A stretch of DNA of 64,000 nt. Origin: Neptuniibacter pectenicola. Its GTDB lineage: Bacteria > Pseudomonadota > Gammaproteobacteria > Pseudomonadales > Balneatricaceae. The DNA lies in assembly GCF_001597735.1 (NCBI RefSeq), contig NZ_LUTS01000002.1, positions 366,855 through 430,854 of the forward strand, given 5' to 3'. Numbering within the stretch: position 1 is the first letter of the stretch; every line of letters begins with the position of its first letter. Both the position numbers and the translations under genes were made by a program. This document shows, in pieces, positions 8,097-17,065 of this stretch. The notes under the pieces were generated by a model, which was not told the DNA's origin, made no database searches, and was given only the letters and a program-made list of their open reading frames with translations.

Positions 8097-8717
8097 ATGC
8101 ATATTGTTGATGGGGCGTTGGCGGTACCTGTACTTGCGGTAGGTGCTGCCTTAACGGTGGCAGGTGTCGCGATTGGTTTAAAAAAGATGGATTATGATCA
8201 CCTGCCTCAGGTGGGTGTTTTATCTGCTGTATTCTTTATCGCCTCATATATTCATCTGCCCATAGGTTTTTCCAGTGTTCATCTTATTTTGAATGGCTTA
8301 ATAGGCTTAGCATTGGGCTGGGCTGCTTTTCCTGCCTTATTGGTTGCCTTGTTCCTACAAGCCGTATTTTTTGGCTTCGGTGGTTTTTTAGTGCTAGGGG
8401 TCAATACCGTCAACATCGCACTCCCTGCGGTCATGGTTTATTACCTATGTGGAATGGGTATTAGCTCAAGCTCGCCTAAAGTGGCTGCTATATGGGGTGC
8501 TATTGGTGGCGCGGGGTCAATTGTGATCACCACCGTGCTGGTGGCGTTCTCGTTAATGCTCTCCGGCGAAGCGTTCTTATTGGCGGCGAAGATCACGTTT
8601 GTTGCGCATATTCCTGTGATGATTGTTGAGGGGTTTGTGACTGCGGCGGCGGTGTTGCTTATTCGTAAAGTGAAACCTGAGTTCCTTAATATCAAGGAGA
8701 GGTGTGATGCGGTTTAA
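8097..8717 (+). CDS. cbiM: Cobalt ECF transporter substrate-binding subunit CbiM
   Basis: A 206-residue integral membrane S-component that captures Co(II) for the CbiMQO-type ECF transporter. The protein begins MHIVDGAL; the Met1-His2 N-terminus is the hallmark metal-binding element of CbiM/NikM and forces this start. A further conserved histidine lies in SSVHLILNG. About six to seven hydrophobic helices fill the rest. A GGAG Shine-Dalgarno precedes the ATG. It is slightly shorter than classical CbiM (about 245 residues), closer to the NikM-like length. The riboswitch and downstream cobalamin genes favour cobalt over nickel. Confidence 0.92.
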   Translation: MHIVDGALAVPVLAVGAALTVAGVAIGLKKMDYDHLPQVGVLSAVFFIASYIHLPIGFSSVHLILNGLIGLALGWAAFPALLVALFLQAVFFGFGGFLVLGVNTVNIALPAVMVYYLCGMGISSSSPKVAAIWGAIGGAGSIVITTVLVAFSLMLSGEAFLLAAKITFVAHIPVMIVEGFVTAAAVLLIRKVKPEFLNIKERCDAV

Positions 8718-9300
8718 GTTAATAGCTGCCCTGTGTTTGAGCCTGCTTTCTCTCGGGGTTGCTGCGCATAATGTCGTTGGCGGTGTTTATGCAATTGGTG
8801 ACCAGATCGAAGGTGAAGTTGGGTTTTCCAATGGGGATATGGCAACCCCAGGTACGGTGGTCAACGTGACGGACAGGCAGGGCAATGAATTAGCCCGCTT
8901 AGAAACCGATGATGAGGGAGGCTTTACCTACACGGCGACCCAGCGTATTGATCATCTGTTTTATGCCAATTTAAGTTCTGGCCATATTTTAGAGTTAACC
9001 TTGCCGGCTGATGAGTTGCCTGACAGCCTAGCTGCGGTTGGGTCCGTTGAGGTAACTGTGGATAAGGTTGCGGTGCCGAGTGTGTCGACAACACCTATAG
9101 CGACTGATCGCCAGGGGTTAGAGCAGATGATTGAGCGTGCCGTGGCAAAACAGGTGGTACCGCTTAGAAAAGAGATCGCCGCATACAAAGAGAAAAGTTC
9201 CCTGCAAGATATTATGGGGGGGATTGGTTATATCTTTGGCTTGTGCGGTTTAGGTATCTGGTGGCGTCAGCGTCAACTCGATAAACAGCAGACAGGTTGA
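8707..9300 (+). CDS. NikL/CbiN-like auxiliary subunit of the cobalt ECF transporter
   Basis: A 197-residue protein with an N-terminal signal or membrane segment, a mature part starting AHNVVGGVYAIGDQIEGEVGF, an extracytoplasmic beta domain, a short coiled stretch (about 135-165) and a C-terminal helix (IMGGIGYIFGLCGLGIWW). Two membrane anchors around an external loop is the topology of CbiN and of NikL, auxiliary parts that assist metal loading into CbiM/NikM. ATG at 8707 has AAGGAG seven bases upstream and overlaps the cbiM stop by 11 bp; a GTG three bases earlier is a weaker option. No separate classical CbiN is present, so this probably takes its place. Confidence 0.75.
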   Translation: MRFKLIAALCLSLLSLGVAAHNVVGGVYAIGDQIEGEVGFSNGDMATPGTVVNVTDRQGNELARLETDDEGGFTYTATQRIDHLFYANLSSGHILELTLPADELPDSLAAVGSVEVTVDKVAVPSVSTTPIATDRQGLEQMIERAVAKQVVPLRKEIAAYKEKSSLQDIMGGIGYIFGLCGLGIWWRQRQLDKQQTG

Positions 9301-9304
9301 GTTA

Positions 9305-10087
9305 ATGCCACAGTTTTTAGAGCACAGCGGCACCTCATGGAAAGGGCAAAAGGTTAAGCACGATCTTTCTGTGATCGATAAGCTTGATCCGCGCCTTCGT
9401 GTAATCATGGTGACGCTGTTTGCTTTTGTGACTGTGTTATCAGAGAACTTTTTTGTCTTAGGGGTTGGGGTCTTAGTGGGCCTATTACTGGCACTACTTG
9501 CTCAGTTGAACCTTAAGCGTACCCTGCGCCGGGTGATTGCAATGGATATGTTCATGATCTTTTTGGTCATATTGTTGCCTTTTACCACGCCCGGCGAAGC
9601 GTTGTTTACTGTGGCGGGTGTATCAGCAAGTAAGGCGGGGTTATTGCACGCATTAATGATATTGCTTAAAGCCCATGCTGTGGTTTTATCCTTGTTAGCC
9701 TTAGTGGGTACGTTAAGTGCCACCACTTTAGGCCATGCGTTAGCACACCTTCGCGTACCGGATAAACTGGTGCATCTGTTACTGTTTACGGTGCGCTATT
9801 TAGATGTGATTGGGCAGGAATATAAACGGATGCGCCGTGCGATGCAGGCCCGTGCGTTTGTTTTGCGGACCGATATGCACACATGGCGTTCAATCGGTTA
9901 CTTGATTGGTATGCTGTTAGTCCATTCGGTCGAACGTTCGGAACGTATTATGGATGCCATGAAGTGTCGAGGTTATAAAGGTCGATTTTATCTTTTTGAT
10001 GATATGGCACTAGGCGCCGATGATTATCGTTTTATGGCGTTGTTTATTCCGTTGTTATGCATATTGGTAGGGCTCAACTTTTTATGA
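9305..10087 (+). CDS. cbiQ: Cobalt ECF transporter T-component CbiQ
   Basis: A 260-residue membrane coupling protein that links the ATPase CbiO to the substrate subunit CbiM. Several long hydrophobic helices (about 30-130 and 240-258) are separated by the cytoplasmic coupling helices. The characteristic short motifs around AMQARAF and AMKCRGYKGRF correspond to the Ala-Arg-Gly-type signatures that dock on the ATPase. It starts 4 bp after the preceding stop and 10 bp before cbiO. Family assignment is clear. Confidence 0.92.
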   Translation: MPQFLEHSGTSWKGQKVKHDLSVIDKLDPRLRVIMVTLFAFVTVLSENFFVLGVGVLVGLLLALLAQLNLKRTLRRVIAMDMFMIFLVILLPFTTPGEALFTVAGVSASKAGLLHALMILLKAHAVVLSLLALVGTLSATTLGHALAHLRVPDKLVHLLLFTVRYLDVIGQEYKRMRRAMQARAFVLRTDMHTWRSIGYLIGMLLVHSVERSERIMDAMKCRGYKGRFYLFDDMALGADDYRFMALFIPLLCILVGLNFL

Positions 10088-10097
10088 TGAACAGGTT

Positions 10098-10820
10098 ATG
10101 AGTGATAGAGCTATGTCAGATAAGCCCTTAATTGAGGTGAGAGGATTAAGCTACCGTTATCCTCGTCGAGGTCTTGTGCTTGATAAGGTCGATTTTCACC
10201 TGTGCCAAGGCGAACGCGTTGCCCTGACCGGTGCGAATGGTGCCGGAAAAACGACACTGTTACATCTACTGGTTGGCCTTAAAAGAGCCAAATCGGGTGA
10301 GATTATTGCCTTTGGTGAGCCACGTAACGATGAGAAATCTTTTATTGATGTGCGCGCCCGTGCCGGTTTTCTATTTCAGGACCCGGATGACCAACTATTC
10401 TGCCCAACGGTGTTAGAGGATGTTGCGTTTGGGCCGCTTAACTTAGGGAAAAGCCGTGAGGAGGCCTTGCAGCTGGCAATGGATACCTTAGCCTCCTTAG
10501 GTATGGCAGGGTTTGAAGAGCGTATTACACATCAGTTATCCGGGGGCGAGAAGCGGATGATCACCTTAGCGGCGGTGTTGGCGATGGAGCCTGAAGTGCT
10601 GCTGTTAGATGAGCCGAGTAATGCGTTAGATAGTAATGCACGTCAGCATCTGATTGATACATTGCAAACCTTACCTCAAGCGATGATTATTATTTCCCAT
10701 GATGCTGATTTTTTAGCGCAATTAGCCACTCGGGAGGTCACCTTAGAAAATGCCAAGTTGAATCCACTAGCGACTGGGACGGGTATAAATGTGATCTCGG
10801 CAGAGCACGAACACGCATGA
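10098..10820 (+). CDS. cbiO: Cobalt ECF transporter ATPase CbiO
   Basis: A 240-residue ABC ATPase powering cobalt uptake. All motifs are intact: Walker A GANGAGKTT (44-52), Q-loop FQDPDDQLF, signature LSGGEKR, Walker B VLLLDEPSNALD and switch His in IISHD. Only one ATPase gene is present, so a homodimer is expected. The start could be ATG at 10098 or the in-frame ATG at 10113; AGG sits just before the first. The stop overlaps the next start as ATGA, implying translational coupling. Confidence 0.93.
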   Translation: MSDRAMSDKPLIEVRGLSYRYPRRGLVLDKVDFHLCQGERVALTGANGAGKTTLLHLLVGLKRAKSGEIIAFGEPRNDEKSFIDVRARAGFLFQDPDDQLFCPTVLEDVAFGPLNLGKSREEALQLAMDTLASLGMAGFEERITHQLSGGEKRMITLAAVLAMEPEVLLLDEPSNALDSNARQHLIDTLQTLPQAMIIISHDADFLAQLATREVTLENAKLNPLATGTGINVISAEHEHA

Positions 10821-12199
10821 TGACGATCTTTACCTCTTTATCCGGTCGGAATTTTAGGTGGCTGTTTTTAGGCCAAGTTGTTTCCCTGCTGGGCACCGGT
10901 TTGACCACGGTTGCCTTAGCATTGTTCGCCTTTGATCTTAAACCGAGCGATGCGGGTTTAGCCTTAGGGCTGGCCTTAGCGATTAAAATGATCGCTTATC
11001 TGAGTGTAGCGCCTATTGTGGGTGGGTATGCTAACCGTTTACCTCGACAGAAGTGGCTTGCAGGTTTGAATATTGGGCGTGCGACCTTAGTGGCGCTATT
11101 GCCCTTTTGTGACGCGCTCTGGCAGCTATTTGCGGTGATCTTTCTATTAAATATTATGGCGGCTGCTTATACACCGGTGTATCAGGCACTACTACCTGAC
11201 ATTCTTCCTGATGAAGAGTCCTATACCCAAGCGCTGTCGCTATCGCGTTTAGCAATGGAGGTAGAAAGCCTTCTAAGCCCCGCATTAGCGGCATTTATCT
11301 TATTATTTACCTCTTATGAGTTGCTGTTCCAACTCAATGGGGTTGCTTTTGCGCTATCGGTGATCTTTATATTTATGGCTACGCTGCCGGAAAGTCAGCG
11401 TAATGACCGCAGTGGTGGCGTGTGGCGACATGTTAGTTTTGGTATCAAAAGCTACTTACATACACCACGGTTACGCGCGGTATTGCTGCTTAATTTAGCC
11501 TTATCTGCTGCTGGCGCGATGATTATTGTTAATAGTGTAGTCTATGTGCGAGCGGTGCTGGATCTGTCGGAAGAACAAGTGCCGTTGTTAATGGCCTCAG
11601 CGGGTTTAGGGTCTATGTTGGCAGCGCTTTTCCTGCCTGCGTTATTAGCGCGTTTTCATGATCGTCGAATGATGTTAGGTGGTGGAACGTTACTGGTGGT
11701 TGCGTTGCTGGCGGGGTGTGTCGGACCGAGTTATCTCGGCCTATTTCCTATCTGGTTTGTCATCGGTGTTGGCAGTAGCATGATTTTGATTCCAACCGGA
11801 CGGGTGGTGCGTCAGTCGTGCCAAGCGAGTGATCGTAATGATTACTTCTCGGCTAATTTCGCGCTGACCCATGGCATGTGGTTGATAGGTTATCTTTTAG
11901 CTGGGGGATTAGGTAGCGGATTAGGTATGGGGTTAACCTTTGCTTGTTTAGCCGTGTTGGCGCTTATTGCTACCCTTGTGGCGGCGGTTGTCTGGAAGCC
12001 CCATGATCAGTACGAGCTGTGGCATGAGCACCTAGAAATGAATCACCTACACCCCCATGTACATGATGAGCACCATCAACATGAACATGAAGGCTGGGAG
12101 GGGGCGGAACCTCATGTTCACCCCCACTACCATACGCAGCAGAAACACCGGCATAAGTTCGTCATTGATGAGCATCATGCTTACTGGCCAAAACAGTAA
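10817..12199 (+). CDS. MFS transporter with histidine-rich C-terminus (NreB/NrsD-like metal exporter)
   Basis: A 460-residue major facilitator with about 12 helices. The N-terminal pattern NFRWLFLGQVVSLLGTGLTTVAL resembles NreB/NrsD-type nickel exporters. The last 60 or so residues are very rich in histidine (HLHPHVHDEHHQHEHEG and beyond), as in those exporters, and would bind or sense Ni(II)/Co(II) in the cytoplasm. The gene overlaps cbiO by 4 bp and sits between the importer and the biosynthetic genes, so it may act as an overflow valve for cobalt brought in by CbiMQO. Import cannot be excluded from sequence alone. Confidence 0.82.
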   Translation: MMTIFTSLSGRNFRWLFLGQVVSLLGTGLTTVALALFAFDLKPSDAGLALGLALAIKMIAYLSVAPIVGGYANRLPRQKWLAGLNIGRATLVALLPFCDALWQLFAVIFLLNIMAAAYTPVYQALLPDILPDEESYTQALSLSRLAMEVESLLSPALAAFILLFTSYELLFQLNGVAFALSVIFIFMATLPESQRNDRSGGVWRHVSFGIKSYLHTPRLRAVLLLNLALSAAGAMIIVNSVVYVRAVLDLSEEQVPLLMASAGLGSMLAALFLPALLARFHDRRMMLGGGTLLVVALLAGCVGPSYLGLFPIWFVIGVGSSMILIPTGRVVRQSCQASDRNDYFSANFALTHGMWLIGYLLAGGLGSGLGMGLTFACLAVLALIATLVAAVVWKPHDQYELWHEHLEMNHLHPHVHDEHHQHEHEGWEGAEPHVHPHYHTQQKHRHKFVIDEHHAYWPKQ

Positions 12200-12292
12200 A
12201 GTAGGGTGAGTAGTGTTGCTTCTTGATGCTGCAACTTGGTTACAGGGTATGGAATAGCATGTCTCGGATAACGGGAACCTAAAGGTAGAAAA

Positions 12293-14017
12293 ATGAGTAA
12301 AAACAGTTTTCCATTTAGCGCAGTGTTAGGCCAAGAGGGGTTTAAATTAGCGCTTATTTTGTCTGCGATTAACCCCGCTATTGGTGGTGTTGTGATTAGC
12401 GGTCCGCGTGGATGTGCAAAATCTACATTGGCGCGGGGGTTAGCTGACCTACTGCCTGCATCGGTAGGTGAAGGCAAGGGGAAAACTGCTGATTTTGTTA
12501 CGCTGCCGTTAGGTGCCAGCGAAGAGATGTTATTAGGTACCTTAGACCTTGAGCATGTGCTCAATGAAAAAACGGTCCGCTTCAGTCCAGGGTTATTGAG
12601 TAAAGCGGATGGGGGCGTGCTCTATGTGGATGAGGTGAACCTACTGCCCGATAACTTGGTTGACCTGTTGCTCGATGTTGCTTCATCGGGGGTCAACTGT
12701 GTCGAACGAGATGGCATAAGCCATAGTCATCGCTCAGAATTTTTGTTGGTCGGGACGATGAACCCCGATGAGGGTGAGCTTCGTCCTCAATTGCATGATC
12801 GCTTTGGTTTATCGGTTGATTTAGATAATCAATACTTACCGGCGGAAAGGGTAGAGATTGTTAAACGGCGTGAACGGTTTGAGCGTGAAAATCAGCGCTT
12901 TTGTGAACATTATCAAGCGCAACAGACAGAACTGCTTCAGCGTATTGAGTCGGCCCGTTTATTACTGAGTAATGTTAGTTGTGATGATGCGTTGCGCTTA
13001 GTGATTGCTGAACGCTGTAGTGCTGCACAGGTGGATGGTTTACGGGCGGATATTGTTTGGTATAGGGCTGCTATTGCGCATGCTGCATTTAACCAAAGGG
13101 TGGATGTTACACAAGTGGATATTGATGCGGTTGAAACATTGGTTTTAGCCCATCGCCGACAGACAAAAAATAGCGCGAATGATCGACAACCGCCGTCTTC
13201 GCCGGAACAGACGCCACCGCCTTCGCCGCAACAGGGTTTTAAACGGCCGGATGATAGCCAGCGTAAAACCGATCAAGGTCAGTCAGAACGTAGGGGCCAA
13301 GAAGGTGATTGGGGTGCCATGACGGCTGAAGCCGAACAACAGAAAACCGCAGAAGGTTTAAGGCTCAATTTAGCGCCACTTGTCACTGATCGGGATAAAC
13401 GCCACTCTGCGATGCGCGTTGGGGTTAAAGAGACCTGTGAGCTGAGTAAACGGCCAGACTGGTTCGCTACCTTAGTTGCTAATTTACCTAGCTGGCCACC
13501 TAAACAGTTCCGCTTTCAAACTAAGCGTGCGTCTGACGACCTACTGCATTTTTTGTTGTTCGACACCTCCGCGTCCACGTTGCAGGCAAAAAGCTTTGCC
13601 CAGGGTAAAGCGGCGATCTTGCAGATCTCCAATCAGGCTTACCTTGCCCGCGAGCAGATTGCACTTTTTGGTTTTGGTAATAGCCGGGTAGAACGCCTAC
13701 TCTCAAAAGTGCGTGCGCCAAAAGAGCTGGGTGAATGGTTAGATCAATTAAGTGCGGGTGGTGGCACACCGATGCGAGATGCGTTTATTGAAGCGCAGCG
13801 CTATCTGCGTACGTTACTGCGTCAAAACCCACAACTACAGATCCGTAGTTATGTGATAAGCGATGGCCGTAGTAGCAGCTCGCTTGACGGTATTCAACTC
13901 CCCGGTGAGCTGGTATGGATTGATACAGAGTTGAGTCAGGTGAAACGCGGTAAAGGCCCGCACTTTGCGCACACATTAAATGCAACCTACTTATCATTAG
14001 CAGGAGACAGTCAATGA
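12293..14017 (+). CDS. Fused ChlI/ChlD-type chelatase ATPase (probable CobN partner)
   Basis: A 574-residue fusion of an AAA+ ATPase and a von Willebrand A domain, as in Mg-chelatase subunits I and D. The N-terminal half has Walker A GPRGCAKST (37-45) and Walker B GGVLYVDEVN (107-116). A proline/glutamine-rich linker (about 300-350) follows. The VWA domain has an intact metal-ion-dependent adhesion site: D424-T-S-A-S428, GGGTPMRD and VISDGRSS. Class I chelatases need ATPase partners for the large subunit; CobS and CobT are absent, so this protein likely drives CobN encoded 10 kb downstream. AAAGG precedes the ATG; the stop overlaps cobO as ATGA. Confidence 0.88.
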   Translation: MSKNSFPFSAVLGQEGFKLALILSAINPAIGGVVISGPRGCAKSTLARGLADLLPASVGEGKGKTADFVTLPLGASEEMLLGTLDLEHVLNEKTVRFSPGLLSKADGGVLYVDEVNLLPDNLVDLLLDVASSGVNCVERDGISHSHRSEFLLVGTMNPDEGELRPQLHDRFGLSVDLDNQYLPAERVEIVKRRERFERENQRFCEHYQAQQTELLQRIESARLLLSNVSCDDALRLVIAERCSAAQVDGLRADIVWYRAAIAHAAFNQRVDVTQVDIDAVETLVLAHRRQTKNSANDRQPPSSPEQTPPPSPQQGFKRPDDSQRKTDQGQSERRGQEGDWGAMTAEAEQQKTAEGLRLNLAPLVTDRDKRHSAMRVGVKETCELSKRPDWFATLVANLPSWPPKQFRFQTKRASDDLLHFLLFDTSASTLQAKSFAQGKAAILQISNQAYLAREQIALFGFGNSRVERLLSKVRAPKELGEWLDQLSAGGGTPMRDAFIEAQRYLRTLLRQNPQLQIRSYVISDGRSSSSLDGIQLPGELVWIDTELSQVKRGKGPHFAHTLNATYLSLAGDSQ

Positions 14018-14601
14018 AAACCCATCAAGAGCGTATGGCAAAAAAGAAAGAGGTGATCGATAAACGTATCGCCAGTGCCACGGAAGAGCGCGGTGTTTTG
14101 ATCCTGCTAAAAGGTAATGGTAAAGGAAAAAGCAGTTCCGCTTTTGGTACGATGGCGCGTTGTGTGGGACATGGTAAAAAAGCAGCCGTTATCCAGTTTG
14201 TGAAAGGGCGTACAGAGACCGGCGAATATAAACTGTTCCGTGATCATGCATTGATTGATTGGCATGTGATGGGACACGGCTTTACGTGGGAAACTCAAGA
14301 TAAAGAACAAGATATCGCCGCGGCGAAAAAAGCATGGCAGATAGCGGAAGCGCTCTTGCAAGATGATCGTTATGAGATGCTCGTATTTGATGAGATGAGC
14401 TACATGTTCAAATATAAATACCTTGAACTGGCCCCTGTGGTTGAAGCGTTGAAAAACCGCCCAAAAAATCAAAACGTCATGATTACGGGTCGAGTCATGC
14501 CTGAAGGCTTAGAAGAGATTGCGGATACTATCAGTAGTATTCGGGATGAACGTCATGCGTTTCGTTTGGGTGTGAAAGCGCAAGCGGGAATCGAGTACTA
14601 A
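14014..14601 (+). CDS. cobO: Corrinoid adenosyltransferase CobO
   Basis: A 195-residue cob(I)yrinic acid a,c-diamide adenosyltransferase (CobO/BtuR family) that attaches the 5'-deoxyadenosyl group from ATP to Co(I) corrinoid. The P-loop GNGKGKS is at 34-40. AAVIQFVKG, the LVFDEMSYM Walker-B-like segment and VMITGRVMPEGLEEIADTIS are all family signatures. Length is typical. It overlaps the upstream gene by 4 bp and cobB by 1 bp (TAATG), so it is translated as part of the operon. Confidence 0.95.
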   Translation: MKTHQERMAKKKEVIDKRIASATEERGVLILLKGNGKGKSSSAFGTMARCVGHGKKAAVIQFVKGRTETGEYKLFRDHALIDWHVMGHGFTWETQDKEQDIAAAKKAWQIAEALLQDDRYEMLVFDEMSYMFKYKYLELAPVVEALKNRPKNQNVMITGRVMPEGLEEIADTISSIRDERHAFRLGVKAQAGIEY

Positions 14602-15944
14602 TGACTGATCTATCGAATAGAGTTTCATGCCCGGCTCTCTTTCTTTCTGCCCCCAGTTCGGGTGAAGGTAAAACCACGATCACTGCGGCATTGGCACGTT
14701 ATTTTAAAGCGCAGGGCAAAGTGGTGCGTGTTTTTAAAACAGGGCCAGATTACTTAGATCCGCAAATTTTAGCGCAGGCGTCCGGTCAGGATGTTGAGCA
14801 GCTAGATTTATGGATGGCTGGGGATACCTATTGCCAGCAAAAACTCTTTGAGGCAGCCCAGTCAGCGGACCTCATTTTGGTTGAAGGTGCCATGGGGATG
14901 TTTGATGGTGACCCCTCAAGCGCTGATTTAGCGGCCCGTTTTAATATACCTATCGCTATTGTTATGAATGTTAAAGGGATGGCGCAGACTGCTGCTGCGT
15001 TAGCGATGGGGATGGCGAACTATCGCGACGATGTGCAGGTTGCAGGCCTAATTGCGAATAACTGCGGTACCGAGCGCCATGCGGAATTGATCCGTAATGC
15101 GTTGCCTGAAAACTTACCTTTATTAGCGACCTTAGCAAGAGACCCTGACGTGGCCCTGCCTGAACGTCATTTAGGCCTAGTGCAAGCTGATGAGGTGCGC
15201 GATGAGCTAGAGCATCGTTTTACGTTGGGTGCCCAGTGGATAAAAGGGCCTTTAGAGGTTCCTAACGCTATTCTTGAACTGCCCAAGCCTGTTGAGTTTT
15301 TTAGCGCAGAGATTGAACCTGTTGCGCCTTTGCTATTAGGTCGGCGAATTGCTATTGCGAAGGATGCGGCATTTAGTTTTATCTATGATGCTAATGTACG
15401 TTTGCTGCAAGCGATGGGGGCCGAGCTTGCCTTCTTTTCGCCCTTAAACGATCAAACACTGCCAGAGGCTGATGCCCTTTGGTTACCCGGTGGTTATCCT
15501 GAATTACATGCCAAACGCTTATCAGAAAATGACCCTATTAAAACGCAGATAAAAGCGTTTCATGCTCAAGGTAAACCTATCTTGGCTGAGTGTGGTGGTT
15601 TTCTTTATTGCCTTGATGATTTAACGGATCTCGATGAGTCGACCTACCCTATGTGCGGTGTTATTACCGGCCATGGCGCTATGCGCGGTAAACGCGGTTG
15701 CCAAGGGATGCAAACGGCTCTTTTGCCTGAAGGGCCGGTGCAAGCACATGCACACCACCGTTCCCGCAGCCACGATACGCCCGCGCCTATAGGCTATGGT
15801 AAGCGGCAGCGTCACCCTGCACCGGGAGAGGCGATCTATCGTGAAAAGGGGCTAACCGCCAGTTATCTTCATCTGTTTTTTGCCTCTAACCCTAATGCGA
15901 TTGCTGCTATTTTTAATGGCCAATCTGCATCACAGCCTTTGTAG
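14601..15944 (+). CDS. cobB: Cobyrinate a,c-diamide synthase CobB/CbiA
   Basis: A 447-residue ATP- and glutamine-dependent amidase that converts side chains a and c of the corrin ring to amides. The N-terminal dethiobiotin-synthetase-like domain starts SAPSSGEGKTTIT, followed by the LILVEGAMGMFDG segment. The C-terminal class I glutaminase domain has the nucleophile in LAECGGFLYC (Cys331) and ends with the family's ASYLHLFFASNP. Both domains are complete. The product is the substrate for CobO or, in the aerobic route, for CobN. Confidence 0.95.
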   Translation: MTDLSNRVSCPALFLSAPSSGEGKTTITAALARYFKAQGKVVRVFKTGPDYLDPQILAQASGQDVEQLDLWMAGDTYCQQKLFEAAQSADLILVEGAMGMFDGDPSSADLAARFNIPIAIVMNVKGMAQTAAALAMGMANYRDDVQVAGLIANNCGTERHAELIRNALPENLPLLATLARDPDVALPERHLGLVQADEVRDELEHRFTLGAQWIKGPLEVPNAILELPKPVEFFSAEIEPVAPLLLGRRIAIAKDAAFSFIYDANVRLLQAMGAELAFFSPLNDQTLPEADALWLPGGYPELHAKRLSENDPIKTQIKAFHAQGKPILAECGGFLYCLDDLTDLDESTYPMCGVITGHGAMRGKRGCQGMQTALLPEGPVQAHAHHRSRSHDTPAPIGYGKRQRHPAPGEAIYREKGLTASYLHLFFASNPNAIAAIFNGQSASQPL

Positions 15945-15958
15945 GGAGTCGTACTCAC

Positions 15959-17065
15959 GTGTGGCCAGAAAGTAGCGAACAGAAACAGGAATTGCGCAGC
16001 GGTTTAACGACCGGATGCTGTGCGACGGCTTGTTGTGTGGCCGCTGCACAGGCATTACTGGCCCGTAAACAACCAACTAAGGTTGAGGTGTTACTGCCCC
16101 GTGGACAATTAGTTGAGCTATCGATCGAATGTTACCAGCCGCTTGAGGGTGGGATGCGTACGGCGACCATTAAAGATGCGGGGGATGACCCTGATGCGAC
16201 GCATGGGGCGACGGTATTTGTTGAGCTGCGTTTAACGCAAGAGAAAGGGGTTCGATTTAAACCTGCAGCAGGTGTAGGCACCGTAACCCGCGTTGGTCTA
16301 GCGCTTGATGTGGGTGAGCCTGCAATTAACCCTGTTCCCAGAAAAATGATGCTAGAGCACTTACTTAACGCGGCTGAGGTGTATCAATACGAGGGTGGGT
16401 TTGAGGTATCGGTGGGGGTTGAAAACGGTGAACAGATCGCGTTAAAAACCATGAACCCACGGTTAGGTATTTTGGGTGGTTTATCGATTTTAGGGACGAC
16501 GGGCATCGTCAGACCCTACTCCTGCGCCGCTTATATCGCATCTATTCGGCAGGGGGTTGATGTTGCTCGGGCGAATGGTGTCACGCATATTGCCGCGACG
16601 ACAGGCAGCTCAAGTGAAGCGGCGATTAAACAGTACTATCAACTGCCAGACATGGCGTTAATTGAGATGGGTGATTTTATAGGGGCCTTGTTGAAGCACT
16701 TGAAGAAAGCGCCGGTAGATAAAGTCACCATTTGCGGTGGGTTTGGCAAAATCAGTAAGCTGGCCAATGGTCATATGGATCTGAACAGCCGCACATCGAG
16801 CATTGAGTTTTCGCATTTAGCGGAGATGGCGGTTGCGGTAGGCGCAGATAGTCAACTTGCCGATAAAATATTACAGGCCAATACCAGTATTGAAGTATTA
16901 CACCTCTGCCAAGCGCAAGGGTTAGACCTTGCTGCAGAGGTGTGTCGCCGAGCGTTACGTGTGCTACAGACGATGTTAAAGAATACCCATATAGCGCTTG
17001 AGGTCTGGGCAATAGACCGTAAAGGCGAATTTGTAGGGCATATGACCGCCGAGGACCTACGATGA
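15959..17065 (+). CDS. cbiD: Cobalt-precorrin-5B C1-methyltransferase CbiD
   Basis: A 368-residue enzyme that methylates C-1 of the contracted corrinoid ring using S-adenosylmethionine; it serves the anaerobic-type pathway where CobF serves the aerobic one. The N-terminal RSGLTTGCCATA is the family hallmark, with TTGIVRPYS and the GDFIGALLKHLKK region later. Length is normal. The start is GTG at 15959 with GGGAG upstream. The stop overlaps cobK as ATGA. Its presence without CobF or CobG indicates that ring contraction follows the CbiG/CbiD scheme. Confidence 0.94.
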   Translation: MWPESSEQKQELRSGLTTGCCATACCVAAAQALLARKQPTKVEVLLPRGQLVELSIECYQPLEGGMRTATIKDAGDDPDATHGATVFVELRLTQEKGVRFKPAAGVGTVTRVGLALDVGEPAINPVPRKMMLEHLLNAAEVYQYEGGFEVSVGVENGEQIALKTMNPRLGILGGLSILGTTGIVRPYSCAAYIASIRQGVDVARANGVTHIAATTGSSSEAAIKQYYQLPDMALIEMGDFIGALLKHLKKAPVDKVTICGGFGKISKLANGHMDLNSRTSSIEFSHLAEMAVAVGADSQLADKILQANTSIEVLHLCQAQGLDLAAEVCRRALRVLQTMLKNTHIALEVWAIDRKGEFVGHMTAEDLR

